Positions 53,750 to 62,602 of a stretch of DNA of 64,000 nucleotides are shown here, piece after piece. The number at the start of each line of letters is the position of its first letter. Position 1 is the stretch's first letter. The notes beneath the pieces were generated by a model. It was not told where the DNA came from. It did not search any database and saw only the letters and a program-made list of their open reading frames with translations. The position numbers and the translations under genes are program-made. This DNA is from JBJXHN01 sp046233135 (GTDB lineage Bacteria; Pseudomonadota; Alphaproteobacteria; Rhodospirillales; Rhodospirillaceae). The stretch spans positions 1-64,000 of the forward strand of contig JBJXHN010000005.1 of NCBI GenBank assembly GCA_046233135.1, given 5' to 3'.

Positions 53750-55098
53750 TGCTCCGCCTCCCCCGCTTCACGCCCATCCGCCGCCGCAGCCAGGCCGGCC
53801 TCGGCCCTGAGGGCGGCCAAAGCATCCGCATCCTCTTGCGGGTCTAGCACCATGCCCGCAACGGCCGGCTGCACATCCCCCAGCACCAGGGTTTCACCGC
53901 CTTCCAGGCCCCCTGCGATCACCGCCAGGCCATCCTGGACGGTGGCGACGGTCACCGCCTGTTCGACCAACCGGCCATCCCGTGCCAGCCGCACCTTGCC
54001 GTCGCGGATGGCGTGGCGCGGGATCACCACCCGGTCCGGACGGACCGGTCCACGCAGGTCAACTTCGACGAACAGGTTCTTGATCAGGGGCGGCCTGACA
54101 CCGGGAATGGCCTGACGGTAGGGATCATCCACGGCAACGATGACGCCGACGGTGCGGGTGGCCGTATCGATGGTGTCGGAGATCCGCACCACCCGGCCCG
54201 ACCACGCCATGCGCCGGTCACCGGCCCGGATCACCACCGTCGCAGCCACCCCGAGGATTTGAGACGGGTCGCGGGTCATGGCCGCCCGCGCGCCGTCTTT
54301 CGGTCGCGTCACCCCTTCCACCAGCGCCATCATGCGCGGGAACGGCACCTGGGCGGCGATCTCGGCCACGGCAATGGAATCGCCGACGGTCAATTGCTCG
54401 CCCCGCTGGGCATAACGGCCCGCGGTGATATCGGCCTCGGCAACCCGCAGATCAAAGGGGGCGACCAGCGCGGTGCGGTCCAGATCCAGCCTGGCCTGTG
54501 CCAGATCCGCTTCGGTCTCCGCCCGCTGGGCGGGGATCAGGCGCAAATCGTTTTCCAGCGATTGCAGGCTCAGGCGGGCATCGAGCAGGGCCTTTTGAGC
54601 ATCATCCACGGTTGACTGGCTGACCGCCCCGCGCCGGGCCAGGGTTTCCTGACGCTCCAGGTCCCGTCGGGCAACCGCCAGGGACTCCCGCTGGATGGCC
54701 AGCGAGGCTTCCAGGTTCTCTTCCCGCGCCTGCAAATCGGACAGCTGTGCCTCTGCCCGGGCCAGGGCCAGGTGATAGTCGGAAGGATCGATGGTCAGCA
54801 CCACCGTGCCTTCGCGAATCAGGGCACCGCTGCGCAGGTTGGGATGGACGTCGGCGATCCGTCCCGACACTTCTGCCACCCCTTGCCACACCCGGTCCGG
54901 CTGTACGGTGCCAAAGGCGGTGACCCGGGGGACCACGTCCAGGCGGGGAACCGTCAGCACCCGCACCGGCGTGACCACGGCGCCTTCGGTGGAGCGGGCC
55001 GGTGCCTGCCGCCCGCCGGCCATCAGCATCAATAGCCCCACGGCGACAAGAAGAGGCGGCAAGCCCCAAAGGGCTTTGCGTCGATTGCTTCGGTGCAT
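53746..55098 (-). CDS. RND efflux periplasmic adaptor (membrane-fusion protein)
   Basis: A 450-residue adaptor with an N-terminal membrane anchor or signal (about 9-28, ALWGLPPLLVAVGLLMLMAG). A lipoyl-like strand pair follows (VTAFGTVQPDRVWQGVAEVS), then a helical hairpin of about 90 residues and a barrel domain. LVAPFDLRVAEADITAGRYA is the family hallmark where the second lipoyl half closes. It ends with an acidic tail. Translational overlap with the RND gene (ATGA) confirms a two-gene operon. No regulator is adjacent. Confidence 0.9.
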   Translation of the reverse strand: MHRSNRRKALWGLPPLLVAVGLLMLMAGGRQAPARSTEGAVVTPVRVLTVPRLDVVPRVTAFGTVQPDRVWQGVAEVSGRIADVHPNLRSGALIREGTVVLTIDPSDYHLALARAEAQLSDLQAREENLEASLAIQRESLAVARRDLERQETLARRGAVSQSTVDDAQKALLDARLSLQSLENDLRLIPAQRAETEADLAQARLDLDRTALVAPFDLRVAEADITAGRYAQRGEQLTVGDSIAVAEIAAQVPFPRMMALVEGVTRPKDGARAAMTRDPSQILGVAATVVIRAGDRRMAWSGRVVRISDTIDTATRTVGVIVAVDDPYRQAIPGVRPPLIKNLFVEVDLRGPVRPDRVVIPRHAIRDGKVRLARDGRLVEQAVTVATVQDGLAVIAGGLEGGETLVLGDVQPAVAGMVLDPQEDADALAALRAEAGLAAAADGREAGEAEQ

Positions 55099-55217
55099 GA
55101 CGGTGTTTTCCTCGCAGCGGCCTGTCTCCGCGAAGACTGTACGCGAAGGGGCCTTTCCAGACCCTGACGATTGTCAGGACGCTGCCGCAGAAAAACGGCC
55201 TCTGCCGAGGCGGAAGC

Positions 55218-56120
55218 CTATTCGCCGATGGACAGCAATTGCCCGCGCCGCCGGGCGACCCGGAACATGTAGAGGAAAAAACCCATGGCCATACTCAGAT
55301 AGAGCCCGTTCAGCCCCATCGCGGCCCAGAAATGGCCGGCAGAGAACGTTCCCTCGAACAGCACCTGACGCATGCCTTCGAACACATGGGCCGAAGGCAG
55401 GGCCAGGGCGACCGGCTGAAGCCAGTCCGGCAGCACGGCGACGGGGTAGAAAACACAGGAAAACGGCCAGATGGCGAACACCGTCGACCACGCCAGACTT
55501 TCCGCCCCCAGCCCGAAGCGCAGGACCAGGGCGCAGACGGCCATGGCGATCACCCAGCCGAGCGCCAGCAGGTTGAAGAAGAAGGCCAGCAGGGGCAGGC
55601 CGAGGTCATAGATATTGAATCCCCACATACCGATGGCGATGAAGGTGGCAGGAACGATGCCCACCAGGGTGCGCATCAGGCTGACGAACGTCAGGGCGAG
55701 GACCAGTTCGTAGGGGCGCAAGGGACTGACGAACAGATGGCCCAGATTGCGAGCCCACATCTCTTCCATGAAGGACAGGGAGAAACCCAGGTTGCTGCGG
55801 AAGACCACGTCCCACAGCAGCACCGCACCGACGAAGACACCGAAGGACTGGGCGACCCAATGGGACTGCTGGTCCAGGAACTGGGTCAGAAATCCCCACA
55901 TGATGATCTGCACCGTCGGCCAGTAGGTCATCTCCAGCAGGCGGGGCACGGACCCGCGCAGCAGGTACCAGTGACGCAGCACCAGCCCGCCCATCCGGCG
56001 CAGGGAAAACACCCGGTCCGGCCGGGGCGCGGCGGCTCCCCGGGATTGGGATTCGGTCGCCCGGGATGCGGGCGCGGGATCAGTCGCCCGGGATGCGGGC
56101 GCGGTATTGTCCGCCGTCAT
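55218..56120 (-). CDS. ABC-2 type exporter permease
   Basis: A 300-residue membrane protein with a 35-residue Ala/Pro/Ser-rich N-terminal tail and six hydrophobic segments. It begins its core with LRRMGGLVLRHWYLLRGS and shows WARNLGHLFVSPLRPYELVL and SLAWSTVFAIWPFSCVFYPV, typical of ABC-2 (NodJ-like) permeases. It starts inside the stop of the ATPase gene (ATGA at 56117-56120). The tail includes a short repeat, ASRAT twice. Exported substrate unknown; NodIJ relatives move glycolipids or polysaccharide. Confidence 0.85.
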   Translation of the reverse strand: MTADNTAPASRATDPAPASRATESQSRGAAAPRPDRVFSLRRMGGLVLRHWYLLRGSVPRLLEMTYWPTVQIIMWGFLTQFLDQQSHWVAQSFGVFVGAVLLWDVVFRSNLGFSLSFMEEMWARNLGHLFVSPLRPYELVLALTFVSLMRTLVGIVPATFIAIGMWGFNIYDLGLPLLAFFFNLLALGWVIAMAVCALVLRFGLGAESLAWSTVFAIWPFSCVFYPVAVLPDWLQPVALALPSAHVFEGMRQVLFEGTFSAGHFWAAMGLNGLYLSMAMGFFLYMFRVARRRGQLLSIGE

Positions 56121-56941
56121 GGGCTGATTTCCTCGGATTCGGCCGGAGCCGTGGCGTCCGGCGGACGCTGGCGGTTGCGGGCGATGTCCAGGAAGACTTC
56201 TTCCAGTGTGCTGCGGCCGAATCGGTCGATCAGCGCCCGGGGCGCCCCGCGTTCCTGAATCCGGCCGCCGCGCATCACCAGCACCGTATCGCACAGCCGC
56301 TCCACCTCGGCCATGTTGTGAGAGGCGAGGAACAGCGTGGCCCCGGTACGCGCCCGCCAGGATTCCAGATAACCGCGCACCCAGTCCCCCGTATCCGGGT
56401 CCAGAGAGGCCGTGGGTTCGTCGAGCAGCAGAACAGCGGGATCGTTGAGCAGGGCCTTGGCCAGAGCCACCCGGGTCTTCTGCCCCGCCGACAGCTTGCC
56501 GGCCGGGCGCTTCAGCAGATCGGTGAAGGCCAGATCTTCGGCCAGGGCCAGGATGCGGTCCCTGGGCCGGGTCAAAGCGTACAAGTGGGCATAGACCATC
56601 AGGTTTTCCCGGACGGTCAGGCGATGGGGCAGGTCCACATAGGGGCTGGAGAAATTCATGCGCGGCAGGGCGGCCGCCCGGTTCCGGGCCATATCCGTCC
56701 CCAGTACCCGCACCTGGCCATCCGATGGCAGCAGCAGGCCAAGCATCATGGAAATGGTGGTCGTCTTGCCTGCCCCGTTGCCGCCCAGCAGTCCCACCAC
56801 CTGCCCCCGCTCCACACGGAATGTCAGGGAATCCACGGCCGTCACGGTGCCCTTGCGACGGGTTTCATAGACCTTGGTCAATCCGTCGGCGACGATTGCC
56901 GGCTCGGCTGCCGGCTCCGGTTCGAAGGGGATATCGGTCAC
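56117..56941 (-). CDS. ABC-2 type exporter ATPase
   Basis: A 274-residue ATPase. Walker A is LLGGNGAGKTTT near 53, the signature is KLSAGQKTRVALAKAL near 151, a slight change from LSGGQ, and Walker B is VLLLDEPTASLD near 175, with SHNMAEVERL as switch. The layout is that of the NodI/CcmA group. It starts inside the stop of the upstream EAL-like gene (ATGA at 56938-56941) and ends inside the permease start, so four genes in a row are translationally linked or tightly spaced. Confidence 0.92.
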   Translation of the reverse strand: MTDIPFEPEPAAEPAIVADGLTKVYETRRKGTVTAVDSLTFRVERGQVVGLLGGNGAGKTTTISMMLGLLLPSDGQVRVLGTDMARNRAAALPRMNFSSPYVDLPHRLTVRENLMVYAHLYALTRPRDRILALAEDLAFTDLLKRPAGKLSAGQKTRVALAKALLNDPAVLLLDEPTASLDPDTGDWVRGYLESWRARTGATLFLASHNMAEVERLCDTVLVMRGGRIQERGAPRALIDRFGRSTLEEVFLDIARNRQRPPDATAPAESEEISP

Positions 56942-58257
56942 GCCGGCACGTTGTCCGCCGGCTGATCCGGCTGGTGAACGCCGCCGTCGCGCATCAGATC
57001 GTCCAGATAGAAGCCCTGGAACAGGCGAATCCCCATGGCGCGGCCGATTTCCACCGCCCGGGCATCATCGCATCGGCTGAGGATCACCTTGGTGCTGTCC
57101 ATGGCCGCAACCCGGTCGCTGAAGGTGGGGGCCTGATCGGAGGCAAGCAGCCGTTCCAGCTCCGGCGACCACATGGCCTTCAGGTAGTCCGCCCCCAACC
57201 GTTCCCGGTCCACCCACAGCATCGCCTGCGGCCCCAGACCGTCGATCAGCACCTTGAAGCCCAGCTGATGCAGGTGTTCCCGGGCGAACAGATAGGCCGG
57301 CAGATCGGCCATGATGTCGTCCAGCCGCAGTTCCAGCACCAGGGTCTTGTCCTTCGTCGCCTTGATGGCGTCGCGCACCAGACCGAAAGCCGGGCTGAGC
57401 ACCGACTGAACATTCAGGTTGATGCTGACATAGGGGGTATCGATGGCGGCCAGGAAGTTGTCCACATAGGCCAGCATGCGGTTGTCCAGCGTCGCGGTGA
57501 AGCGGCGGAACAGCCAGGGGTTCGACGCCAGATCCACCTGCGGTGCGATGGTCTTGCGCAGTTCGCCAATGTTCACGAACAGCTCGGTGATTTCCGGGGC
57601 CGGACGGCTGTGTGGATCAACGGCGCACATGCACTGGCGCCGCACCTGGGTGGTCAGATCGGCCATGGCCAGACCGGCTTCCAGCTTCGCCAGCCCTTCC
57701 GGCGTCAACGGCCGCCCGCGAGAGGGCATGGGACCGCCGCGCAGCGACGGCGCCGACAGCCGCGAGCCCGATCCCGGCAGGGTGCCACCGGCATTCAGAG
57801 CATCGGCATAGGCCCGTTCCGCCCAGCCCATCAGGGTTTCGGCCTCGTTGGCCAGTACGTGCCAGCCGAGGAAATCCGTGTCCTTGCCGTCGGTCACCGG
57901 CTGGCGGGTCACGGGGTCACGCTTGAACAGCTCCCGCAGATCTTCCAGCACGGCCAGCACCGGTGGCGTGGCGGTCTGATGATAGATGGCCAGCATGTCG
58001 GAGTCCGGCAGGCTGAACACCCGCACTTCGCTGGTCGCGGCCAGTTCGGCCAGGCGCCGGCGGGCGGGCAGCAGGACGTCGGGCGTCCGCTTGCGCAGAC
58101 GCGACAGGCGCACCCGCACCGCCCGGTAGCCCATCAGGTGGCCCCAGTTGTCTTGCAGGAATGAAATCAGATTGGCGAGTGCTCGAATGTCGCCGGCACT
58201 TCCCGCATTCGCACCTTCGCCGGGACCGGGGAGATCCTGCAACGGCGTTCCGTCCAT
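56938..58257 (-). CDS. Degenerate EAL-domain protein, first copy
   Basis: A 439-residue protein. The last 220 residues resemble an EAL phosphodiesterase barrel with all catalytic motifs lost. VSINLNVQSVLS takes the place of the substrate strand, LVLELRLDDI replaces the E-x-x-E strand, HLHQLGFKVLIDGLG replaces the DDFG loop, and GIRLFQGFYLDDLM is the QGY end. The first 220 residues are helical and unfamiliar, with WGHLMGYRAVRVRLSRLRKR. ATG 58257 is chosen for AGGGG at seven bases. Probably a c-di-GMP-insensitive binding scaffold. It is homologous to the next gene along most of its length. Confidence 0.68.
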   Translation of the reverse strand: MDGTPLQDLPGPGEGANAGSAGDIRALANLISFLQDNWGHLMGYRAVRVRLSRLRKRTPDVLLPARRRLAELAATSEVRVFSLPDSDMLAIYHQTATPPVLAVLEDLRELFKRDPVTRQPVTDGKDTDFLGWHVLANEAETLMGWAERAYADALNAGGTLPGSGSRLSAPSLRGGPMPSRGRPLTPEGLAKLEAGLAMADLTTQVRRQCMCAVDPHSRPAPEITELFVNIGELRKTIAPQVDLASNPWLFRRFTATLDNRMLAYVDNFLAAIDTPYVSINLNVQSVLSPAFGLVRDAIKATKDKTLVLELRLDDIMADLPAYLFAREHLHQLGFKVLIDGLGPQAMLWVDRERLGADYLKAMWSPELERLLASDQAPTFSDRVAAMDSTKVILSRCDDARAVEIGRAMGIRLFQGFYLDDLMRDGGVHQPDQPADNVPA

Positions 58258-58267
58258 TCCCATCCCC

Positions 58268-59608
58268 TTATGCTCGACGTCGGGCGGCAATACGCGTGGT
58301 GGAATCCAGGGCCTTGAGGTCCCGGCATTCATTGCGCAGCGGGCCGGCCAGGGCACGCCTTGCGGCAATGCACTTCCCCAGCGAGCACTTATCCTGCATC
58401 TGACACGCGTCCAGCACCATGGCGCCCAGCATACTGTCGATGAAATACCCCTGGAAAGCGCGGATTCCCGCTTTCAGACCCCAGCCCACCGCGTGTTCGG
58501 AATCGGTTCGGGTGAGGATCATGCGCTCCGCCCCGATAGCCCCGATCAGGGCACGGGCCGCCGCCGCGTCATCGCCGTCCACAGACGCCACGAATCCGTT
58601 GTTCCAGGCCAATTTATAGTGATCGGCCCCCAATTGCCCCAAATCCACGGTTTCCAGCGTGCGTGGCGTCAGCCCGTCGATAATCAGCTTGCAGCCCTGC
58701 GCATGGAGCATATCCCGCCCGCGCAGGAACGCCCCGATATCGGCGAACACATCGACCGCCCCCACCTCGACCAGAAGGGTCTGATCCTCTTTCAGACTGC
58801 GGGCGAACCCGGCGAAGGCATCCGACGTCAGGCTTTCCAGGTTCAGGTTCACCGAAATGGACGTGGGATGCTGGCATTCCAGGATGCTGCGCAGGTGGCG
58901 CAGGATATGCCGGTCCAGGGCGCGGGACAGGTCCTGAAACAGCCACCGGTCGCTCAGCAGGTCGACCTGGCTGGCCACCTTTTTGCGCAAGGCGGCAATG
59001 GAGACGAAAAACTCCTCGAAAACGATAGCCGCGCGCTTGTCTCCCCCGACGGACACCACCGCCTGCCGCTGCAGCAGCGGCGGAATGTCCAGGCCTTCCA
59101 TGTCGCTGATCAGCAGCGCCAGCCGCTTGGGTGTCAGGGGCTGGTCGTTGATGTTCCAGGCCCCCTTCGCCTGGGCCGCTTCCATGGAGCGCTTGTCGAT
59201 ATCATCGGCCAGAGTGGCAAAGGCGGTCAGGTGATCGGGCCGGGCCAGATCGAACCAGCGCGCGAACCGGTCGCGGCCGGCGGCCCGTTCGCGGGCCAGG
59301 GGATCGGCGCCGAACAGCGTGCGCACCTGTCCCGCCGTCGCCTTGATCCGATCCCGGGGCAAAGACTTGCCGACGATCACGATATCCAGGCTATCGGGCA
59401 AGAAGACTTCCAATGCCCCCTGGGCGGCATGCATCAGCGGCAGGAACAACTCCGCCGCCCGCTGGACGAGGCTCATCCGGCGGAACTCGGGCTGTAGCTG
59501 CGACAGTGCGATCACCGCGGCCTGATGGCCGTCCGGGGCTTGCTTCGTGCGGATCAGAGCATCCATCATGGCCCGTGATCCACGGAACGTCGGGCTTTGT
59601 TCTGCCAT
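58268..59608 (-). CDS. Degenerate EAL-domain protein, second copy
   Basis: A 446-residue paralogue of the protein at 56938, starting ten bases before that gene begins. Matching segments include VSIAALRKKVASQVDLLSDR (versus VNIGELRKTIAPQVDLASNP), SISVNLNLESLTSDAF, DMLHAQGCKLIIDGL and AGIRAFQGYFIDSML. EAL catalytic residues are absent. A cysteine-rich C-terminal end (CQMQDKCSLGKCIAARRA) is unlike EAL proteins and could bind metal. The N-terminal half is helical. It leads the four-gene run that ends in the ABC-2 exporter. Confidence 0.68.
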   Translation of the reverse strand: MAEQSPTFRGSRAMMDALIRTKQAPDGHQAAVIALSQLQPEFRRMSLVQRAAELFLPLMHAAQGALEVFLPDSLDIVIVGKSLPRDRIKATAGQVRTLFGADPLARERAAGRDRFARWFDLARPDHLTAFATLADDIDKRSMEAAQAKGAWNINDQPLTPKRLALLISDMEGLDIPPLLQRQAVVSVGGDKRAAIVFEEFFVSIAALRKKVASQVDLLSDRWLFQDLSRALDRHILRHLRSILECQHPTSISVNLNLESLTSDAFAGFARSLKEDQTLLVEVGAVDVFADIGAFLRGRDMLHAQGCKLIIDGLTPRTLETVDLGQLGADHYKLAWNNGFVASVDGDDAAAARALIGAIGAERMILTRTDSEHAVGWGLKAGIRAFQGYFIDSMLGAMVLDACQMQDKCSLGKCIAARRALAGPLRNECRDLKALDSTTRIAARRRA

Positions 59609-59701
59609 TGGGTCCTTAGCGCCGGGCTGTATAGTCGCGTGCCCGCTCCCATCGAGAGATCGCGCACTTTACCCATATATAGGATGCTATCGCCAGCGGC
59701 G

Positions 59702-59729
59702 AATGGTCCATAATGTTAGGACGACCATT
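59702..59729. promoter_or_regulatory. Inverted repeat before the phosphatase gene
   Basis: AATGGTC (59702-59708) and GACCATT (59723-59729) form a perfect inverted repeat ending four bases before the phosphatase ATG, in the 124-base divergent gap to the EAL-like gene. No ribosome site is visible; the repeat may be an operator or an RNA hairpin that hides the start. Confidence 0.45.
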
Positions 59730-59732
59730 TAG

Positions 59733-60491
59733 ATGGTATACCACCTCTCCCATGCGGCTCCGGAAGGCCTGAGAATATATACCATAGGTGATATCCACGG
59801 ACGACTCGACCTGCTCGAATCGCTTCTCGATCTGATTCGCGCCGACCTGGAGGCCGACCCGCCGGCCAGCGCCTGCCGGATGGTCTGCCTGGGGGATCTG
59901 GTGGACCGCGGGCCGGACCCGGCCGGGGTGCTTGCCGCCTTTGCCGCCCCGCCGCCGGACCTGCCCGAGGCCGTGACCCTGCGGGGCAATCACGAAGCGA
60001 TGATGCTGGCGTTCCTGGACCACCCGGACGCCGGCGACCTGTGGCTGCGCAACGGGGGCAACGCGACGGTGCACAGCTATGGCCTTGACTGCCCGCTGTC
60101 CCCCGACCCGCCGGCCTGGCACGCCCTGCGCGAGGCATTGCTGGCCGCAATCCCGGCATCCCATCTGGCCTTTCTGCGCGCCTTGCCGCTCAGCCACCGC
60201 GAGGGCGGGCTGTTCTTCGCCCATGCCGGCGTCGACCCCGCCACCCCGCTTGCCGAGCAGCGGGAAGAGGACCTGCTGTGGATTCGCGAACCGTTCCTTT
60301 CCTGGAACAACTGGCTGCCGATGACGGTGATCCACGGCCACACCCCCCGCCCCTATCCCGAGATCCGACGTCACCGGATGGGGCTGGATACCGGCGCCAT
60401 CCTGACCGGACGGCTGACCGCAGCGCGGATCGAAGGAACGGCCGTGACCTTCCTGGCGGCCGAGGACCCGGGACGCCTGTCCTGGGGGTAA
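59733..60491 (+). CDS. PPP-family serine/threonine-type metallophosphatase
   Basis: A 252-residue calcineurin-like phosphatase with the bacterial PrpA/PrpE-type motif order: GDIHG near 19, GDLVDRG near 54, GNHE near 85, HAGVD near 163 and HGHT near 200. All metal-binding residues are present, so it should be active. No regulatory domain is attached. It is divergent from the degenerate EAL operon. Targets may be phosphoproteins or diadenosine polyphosphates; sequence alone does not decide. Confidence 0.9.
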   Translation: MVYHLSHAAPEGLRIYTIGDIHGRLDLLESLLDLIRADLEADPPASACRMVCLGDLVDRGPDPAGVLAAFAAPPPDLPEAVTLRGNHEAMMLAFLDHPDAGDLWLRNGGNATVHSYGLDCPLSPDPPAWHALREALLAAIPASHLAFLRALPLSHREGGLFFAHAGVDPATPLAEQREEDLLWIREPFLSWNNWLPMTVIHGHTPRPYPEIRRHRMGLDTGAILTGRLTAARIEGTAVTFLAAEDPGRLSWG

Positions 60492-60652
60492 ACAGGAGCA
60501 GACAGAGAGGGGACGCCGGAGGCCAAGTTCGGAGTCGCGGGACCTTACCCTGGGCCGGCGAAGATGCTAGCCTGCGCGCCCGCAGCCCGTCCCTGCCCTG
60601 TCTCGGGACGGCGTCGTAATCCGCTTCTGTGATGTGCAGGAATCCAGGCCCG

Positions 60653-62128
60653 ATGACCGTCACCGCCGCTCCGCTCGCCGAAATCGCCGCCCGCCTGAAA
60701 AGCGCCCGGGTGATGTGCGTGGGCGATTTGATGCTGGACCGCTTCGTCGACGGATCGGTCGACCGCATTTCCCCCGAAGCCCCCATCCCAGTGCTGCGCA
60801 TCCGCAGCGAACGCGCCATGCTGGGCGGCGCCGGGAACGTGGTGCGGAACATGACCGCGCTGGGGGCGGCTTGCGGCTTCCTGTCGGTGATCGGCGAGGA
60901 TCGGGCGGGGGCGGAGGTAATGACCCTGCTGTCCGCCGAAACCAAGGTGGACAACTTCATCGGCGTCCAGCCGGAACGCTGCACCAGCGTCAAGACCCGC
61001 TTCTTCGCCGCCAGCCAGCAGCTGCTGCGCGCCGACGAGGAAACCATCGAGCCGCTGAGCGCCTATGACCGCCAGCGCCTGCTCGACGACGCCAAGGCCT
61101 ATGTGGGCAAGGCTCAGGCGATGGTGCTGTCCGATTACGGCAAGGGCGTTCTGGGCGACGGCGTGGCCGCCGAGCTGATCACCCTGGCCCGTGCCCAGGG
61201 CATCCCCGTCATCGTCGACCCCAAGGGCCGGGATTTCGAACGCTATCGCGGGGCGTCCATGGTCACCCCCAACCGGCGGGAACTGGCCGAGGCCACCGGC
61301 ATGCCTGTGGAAACCGATGCCGAAGTGGTCGCCGCCGCCCGCCATGTGATCGCCGCCCACGGGATCGATTTCGTGCTCGCCACCCGCAGCCAGGACGGCA
61401 TGAGCCTGATCGGCGGCCCGAATGACGAAATCCATCATCTGCCGGCCGAAGCCCGCGAGGTCTTCGATGTGTCCGGCGCCGGCGATACCGTCGTTGCCAC
61501 CGTCGCCGCAGCCCTGGCCGTCGGCGCGGCCCTGCCTGATGCGGCCCGCTTGGCCAATCTGGCCGCCGGTATCGTCGTCGGCCGGGTCGGCACCGCTGCG
61601 GTGCCGGTCAACGACCTGATCTCCGCCGTCCACCACCAGGACGTCACCACCAGCGAATCCAAGCTGGTGGCCCTGGATCAAGCGGTGGAGCAGGTGGAGA
61701 AGTGGCGCCGCCAGGGGCTGCGCGTCGGCTTTACCAACGGCTGTTTCGACCTGCTGCACCCCGGCCACGTGTCCCTGCTGCGCCAGTCCCGCACCGCCTG
61801 TGACCGGCTGGTGGTGGCCCTGAACAGCGATTCCTCCGTCGGCCGCCTGAAGGGTCCCACCCGCCCCATCCAGCCGGAAATGGCCCGCGCCACCGTGCTG
61901 GCCTCGGTCGCCGGTGTCGATCTGGTGGTGATCTTCCATGACGACACCCCGCTGGGCCTGATCAAGGCCCTGCGCCCCGATGTGCTGGTCAAGGGGGCGG
62001 ATTACACCGTCGAAACCGTGGTCGGCGCCGATGTGGTACAAAGCTACGGTGGCCGGGTCATGCTCGCCCGGCTGGAGGACGGGTTCTCCACCACCAGCAC
62101 CATCGCCCGCATGGAACGGAGCGCCTGA
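60653..62128 (+). CDS. hldE: Bifunctional heptose-7-phosphate kinase / heptose-1-phosphate adenylyltransferase
   Basis: A 491-residue two-domain enzyme of LPS inner-core heptose synthesis. The N-terminal ribokinase-like domain (1 to about 320) shows VMCVGDLMLDRFVDGSVDRI, an ATP/phosphate loop in MLGGAGNVVRN, and FDVSGAGDTVVATVA near 270 with the catalytic aspartate. The C-terminal nucleotidyltransferase domain has GFTNGCFDLLHPGHVSLL near 358 and VVALNSDSSVGRLKG. ATG 60653 matches the family start; upstream starts add only eight codons. Other heptose genes (gmhA, gmhB, hldD) are not next to it. Confidence 0.95.
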   Translation: MTVTAAPLAEIAARLKSARVMCVGDLMLDRFVDGSVDRISPEAPIPVLRIRSERAMLGGAGNVVRNMTALGAACGFLSVIGEDRAGAEVMTLLSAETKVDNFIGVQPERCTSVKTRFFAASQQLLRADEETIEPLSAYDRQRLLDDAKAYVGKAQAMVLSDYGKGVLGDGVAAELITLARAQGIPVIVDPKGRDFERYRGASMVTPNRRELAEATGMPVETDAEVVAAARHVIAAHGIDFVLATRSQDGMSLIGGPNDEIHHLPAEAREVFDVSGAGDTVVATVAAALAVGAALPDAARLANLAAGIVVGRVGTAAVPVNDLISAVHHQDVTTSESKLVALDQAVEQVEKWRRQGLRVGFTNGCFDLLHPGHVSLLRQSRTACDRLVVALNSDSSVGRLKGPTRPIQPEMARATVLASVAGVDLVVIFHDDTPLGLIKALRPDVLVKGADYTVETVVGADVVQSYGGRVMLARLEDGFSTTSTIARMERSA

Positions 62129-62168
62129 TCCCCCGCACGGATTTGGATTTGGAGACGGAGACCACCCG

Positions 62169-62549
62169 ATGACCCGGCCCACCCCCCCTTTGCCTTCCCG
62201 GGCACGCAGCCTGCCTGCCCTGATGCTCCTGGCCGCCGCGCTGACGCTCGGGGCCTGTTCTTCGCCCGATGACGCGGGCGGACCGGACACCGGCGCCGCA
62301 CCGGGCAAAGCCGGGGGCGGAGACCTGGCGTCCTGCAATGCCGCCCATCTGGCCGGGGGCGTCGGCGGACCGCTGGTGGGGGGTGGCGACACCCCGCCGA
62401 CACAGGGGCCGTACATCCTGAGCAGCGACCTGCCCAGTCCCCACCGCATCGTTCCCATGGGCGGCATGGTCACCCAGGACTTGCGGCCGAATCGCCTGAC
62501 CGTCTGGCTGAACGGCAGCGGGCGGGTGGAACGGCTGACCTGCGGCTGA
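62169..62549 (+). CDS. Lipoprotein of the protease inhibitor I78 family
   Basis: A 126-residue lipoprotein. The signal peptide ends with lipobox LTLGAC near 31-36. The mature part has CNAAHLAGGVGGPLVGGG, a middle RIVPMGGMVTQDLRPNRLTV and a final LTCG, matching the I78 fold (paired cysteines, an RxxxPG... T/QDxRPxRL core). I78 proteins inhibit serine proteases such as subtilisin and elastase. The usual RVIRPG reads RIVPMG here, so activity is uncertain. ATG 62169 is chosen for the signal peptide. It follows hldE by 40 bases. Confidence 0.72.
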   Translation: MTRPTPPLPSRARSLPALMLLAAALTLGACSSPDDAGGPDTGAAPGKAGGGDLASCNAAHLAGGVGGPLVGGGDTPPTQGPYILSSDLPSPHRIVPMGGMVTQDLRPNRLTVWLNGSGRVERLTCG

Positions 62550-62602
62550 ACCATCGCCGCTTCAGACCGGAATGATCCTGGTACGCAGACGAAGGACCGG
62601 CC

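Noticed and set aside
50582..54115. Plus-strand open frame of 1177 codons opposite the RND efflux genes
   Set aside because: Antisense to a clear RND pump and adaptor; the translation is Gln/His/Gly/Arg-rich without recognisable folds.
56056..56104. Direct repeat of about 20 bases in the 5' end of the ABC-2 permease gene
   Set aside because: It keeps the frame and encodes ASRAT twice in a low-complexity tail, which is ordinary slippage.
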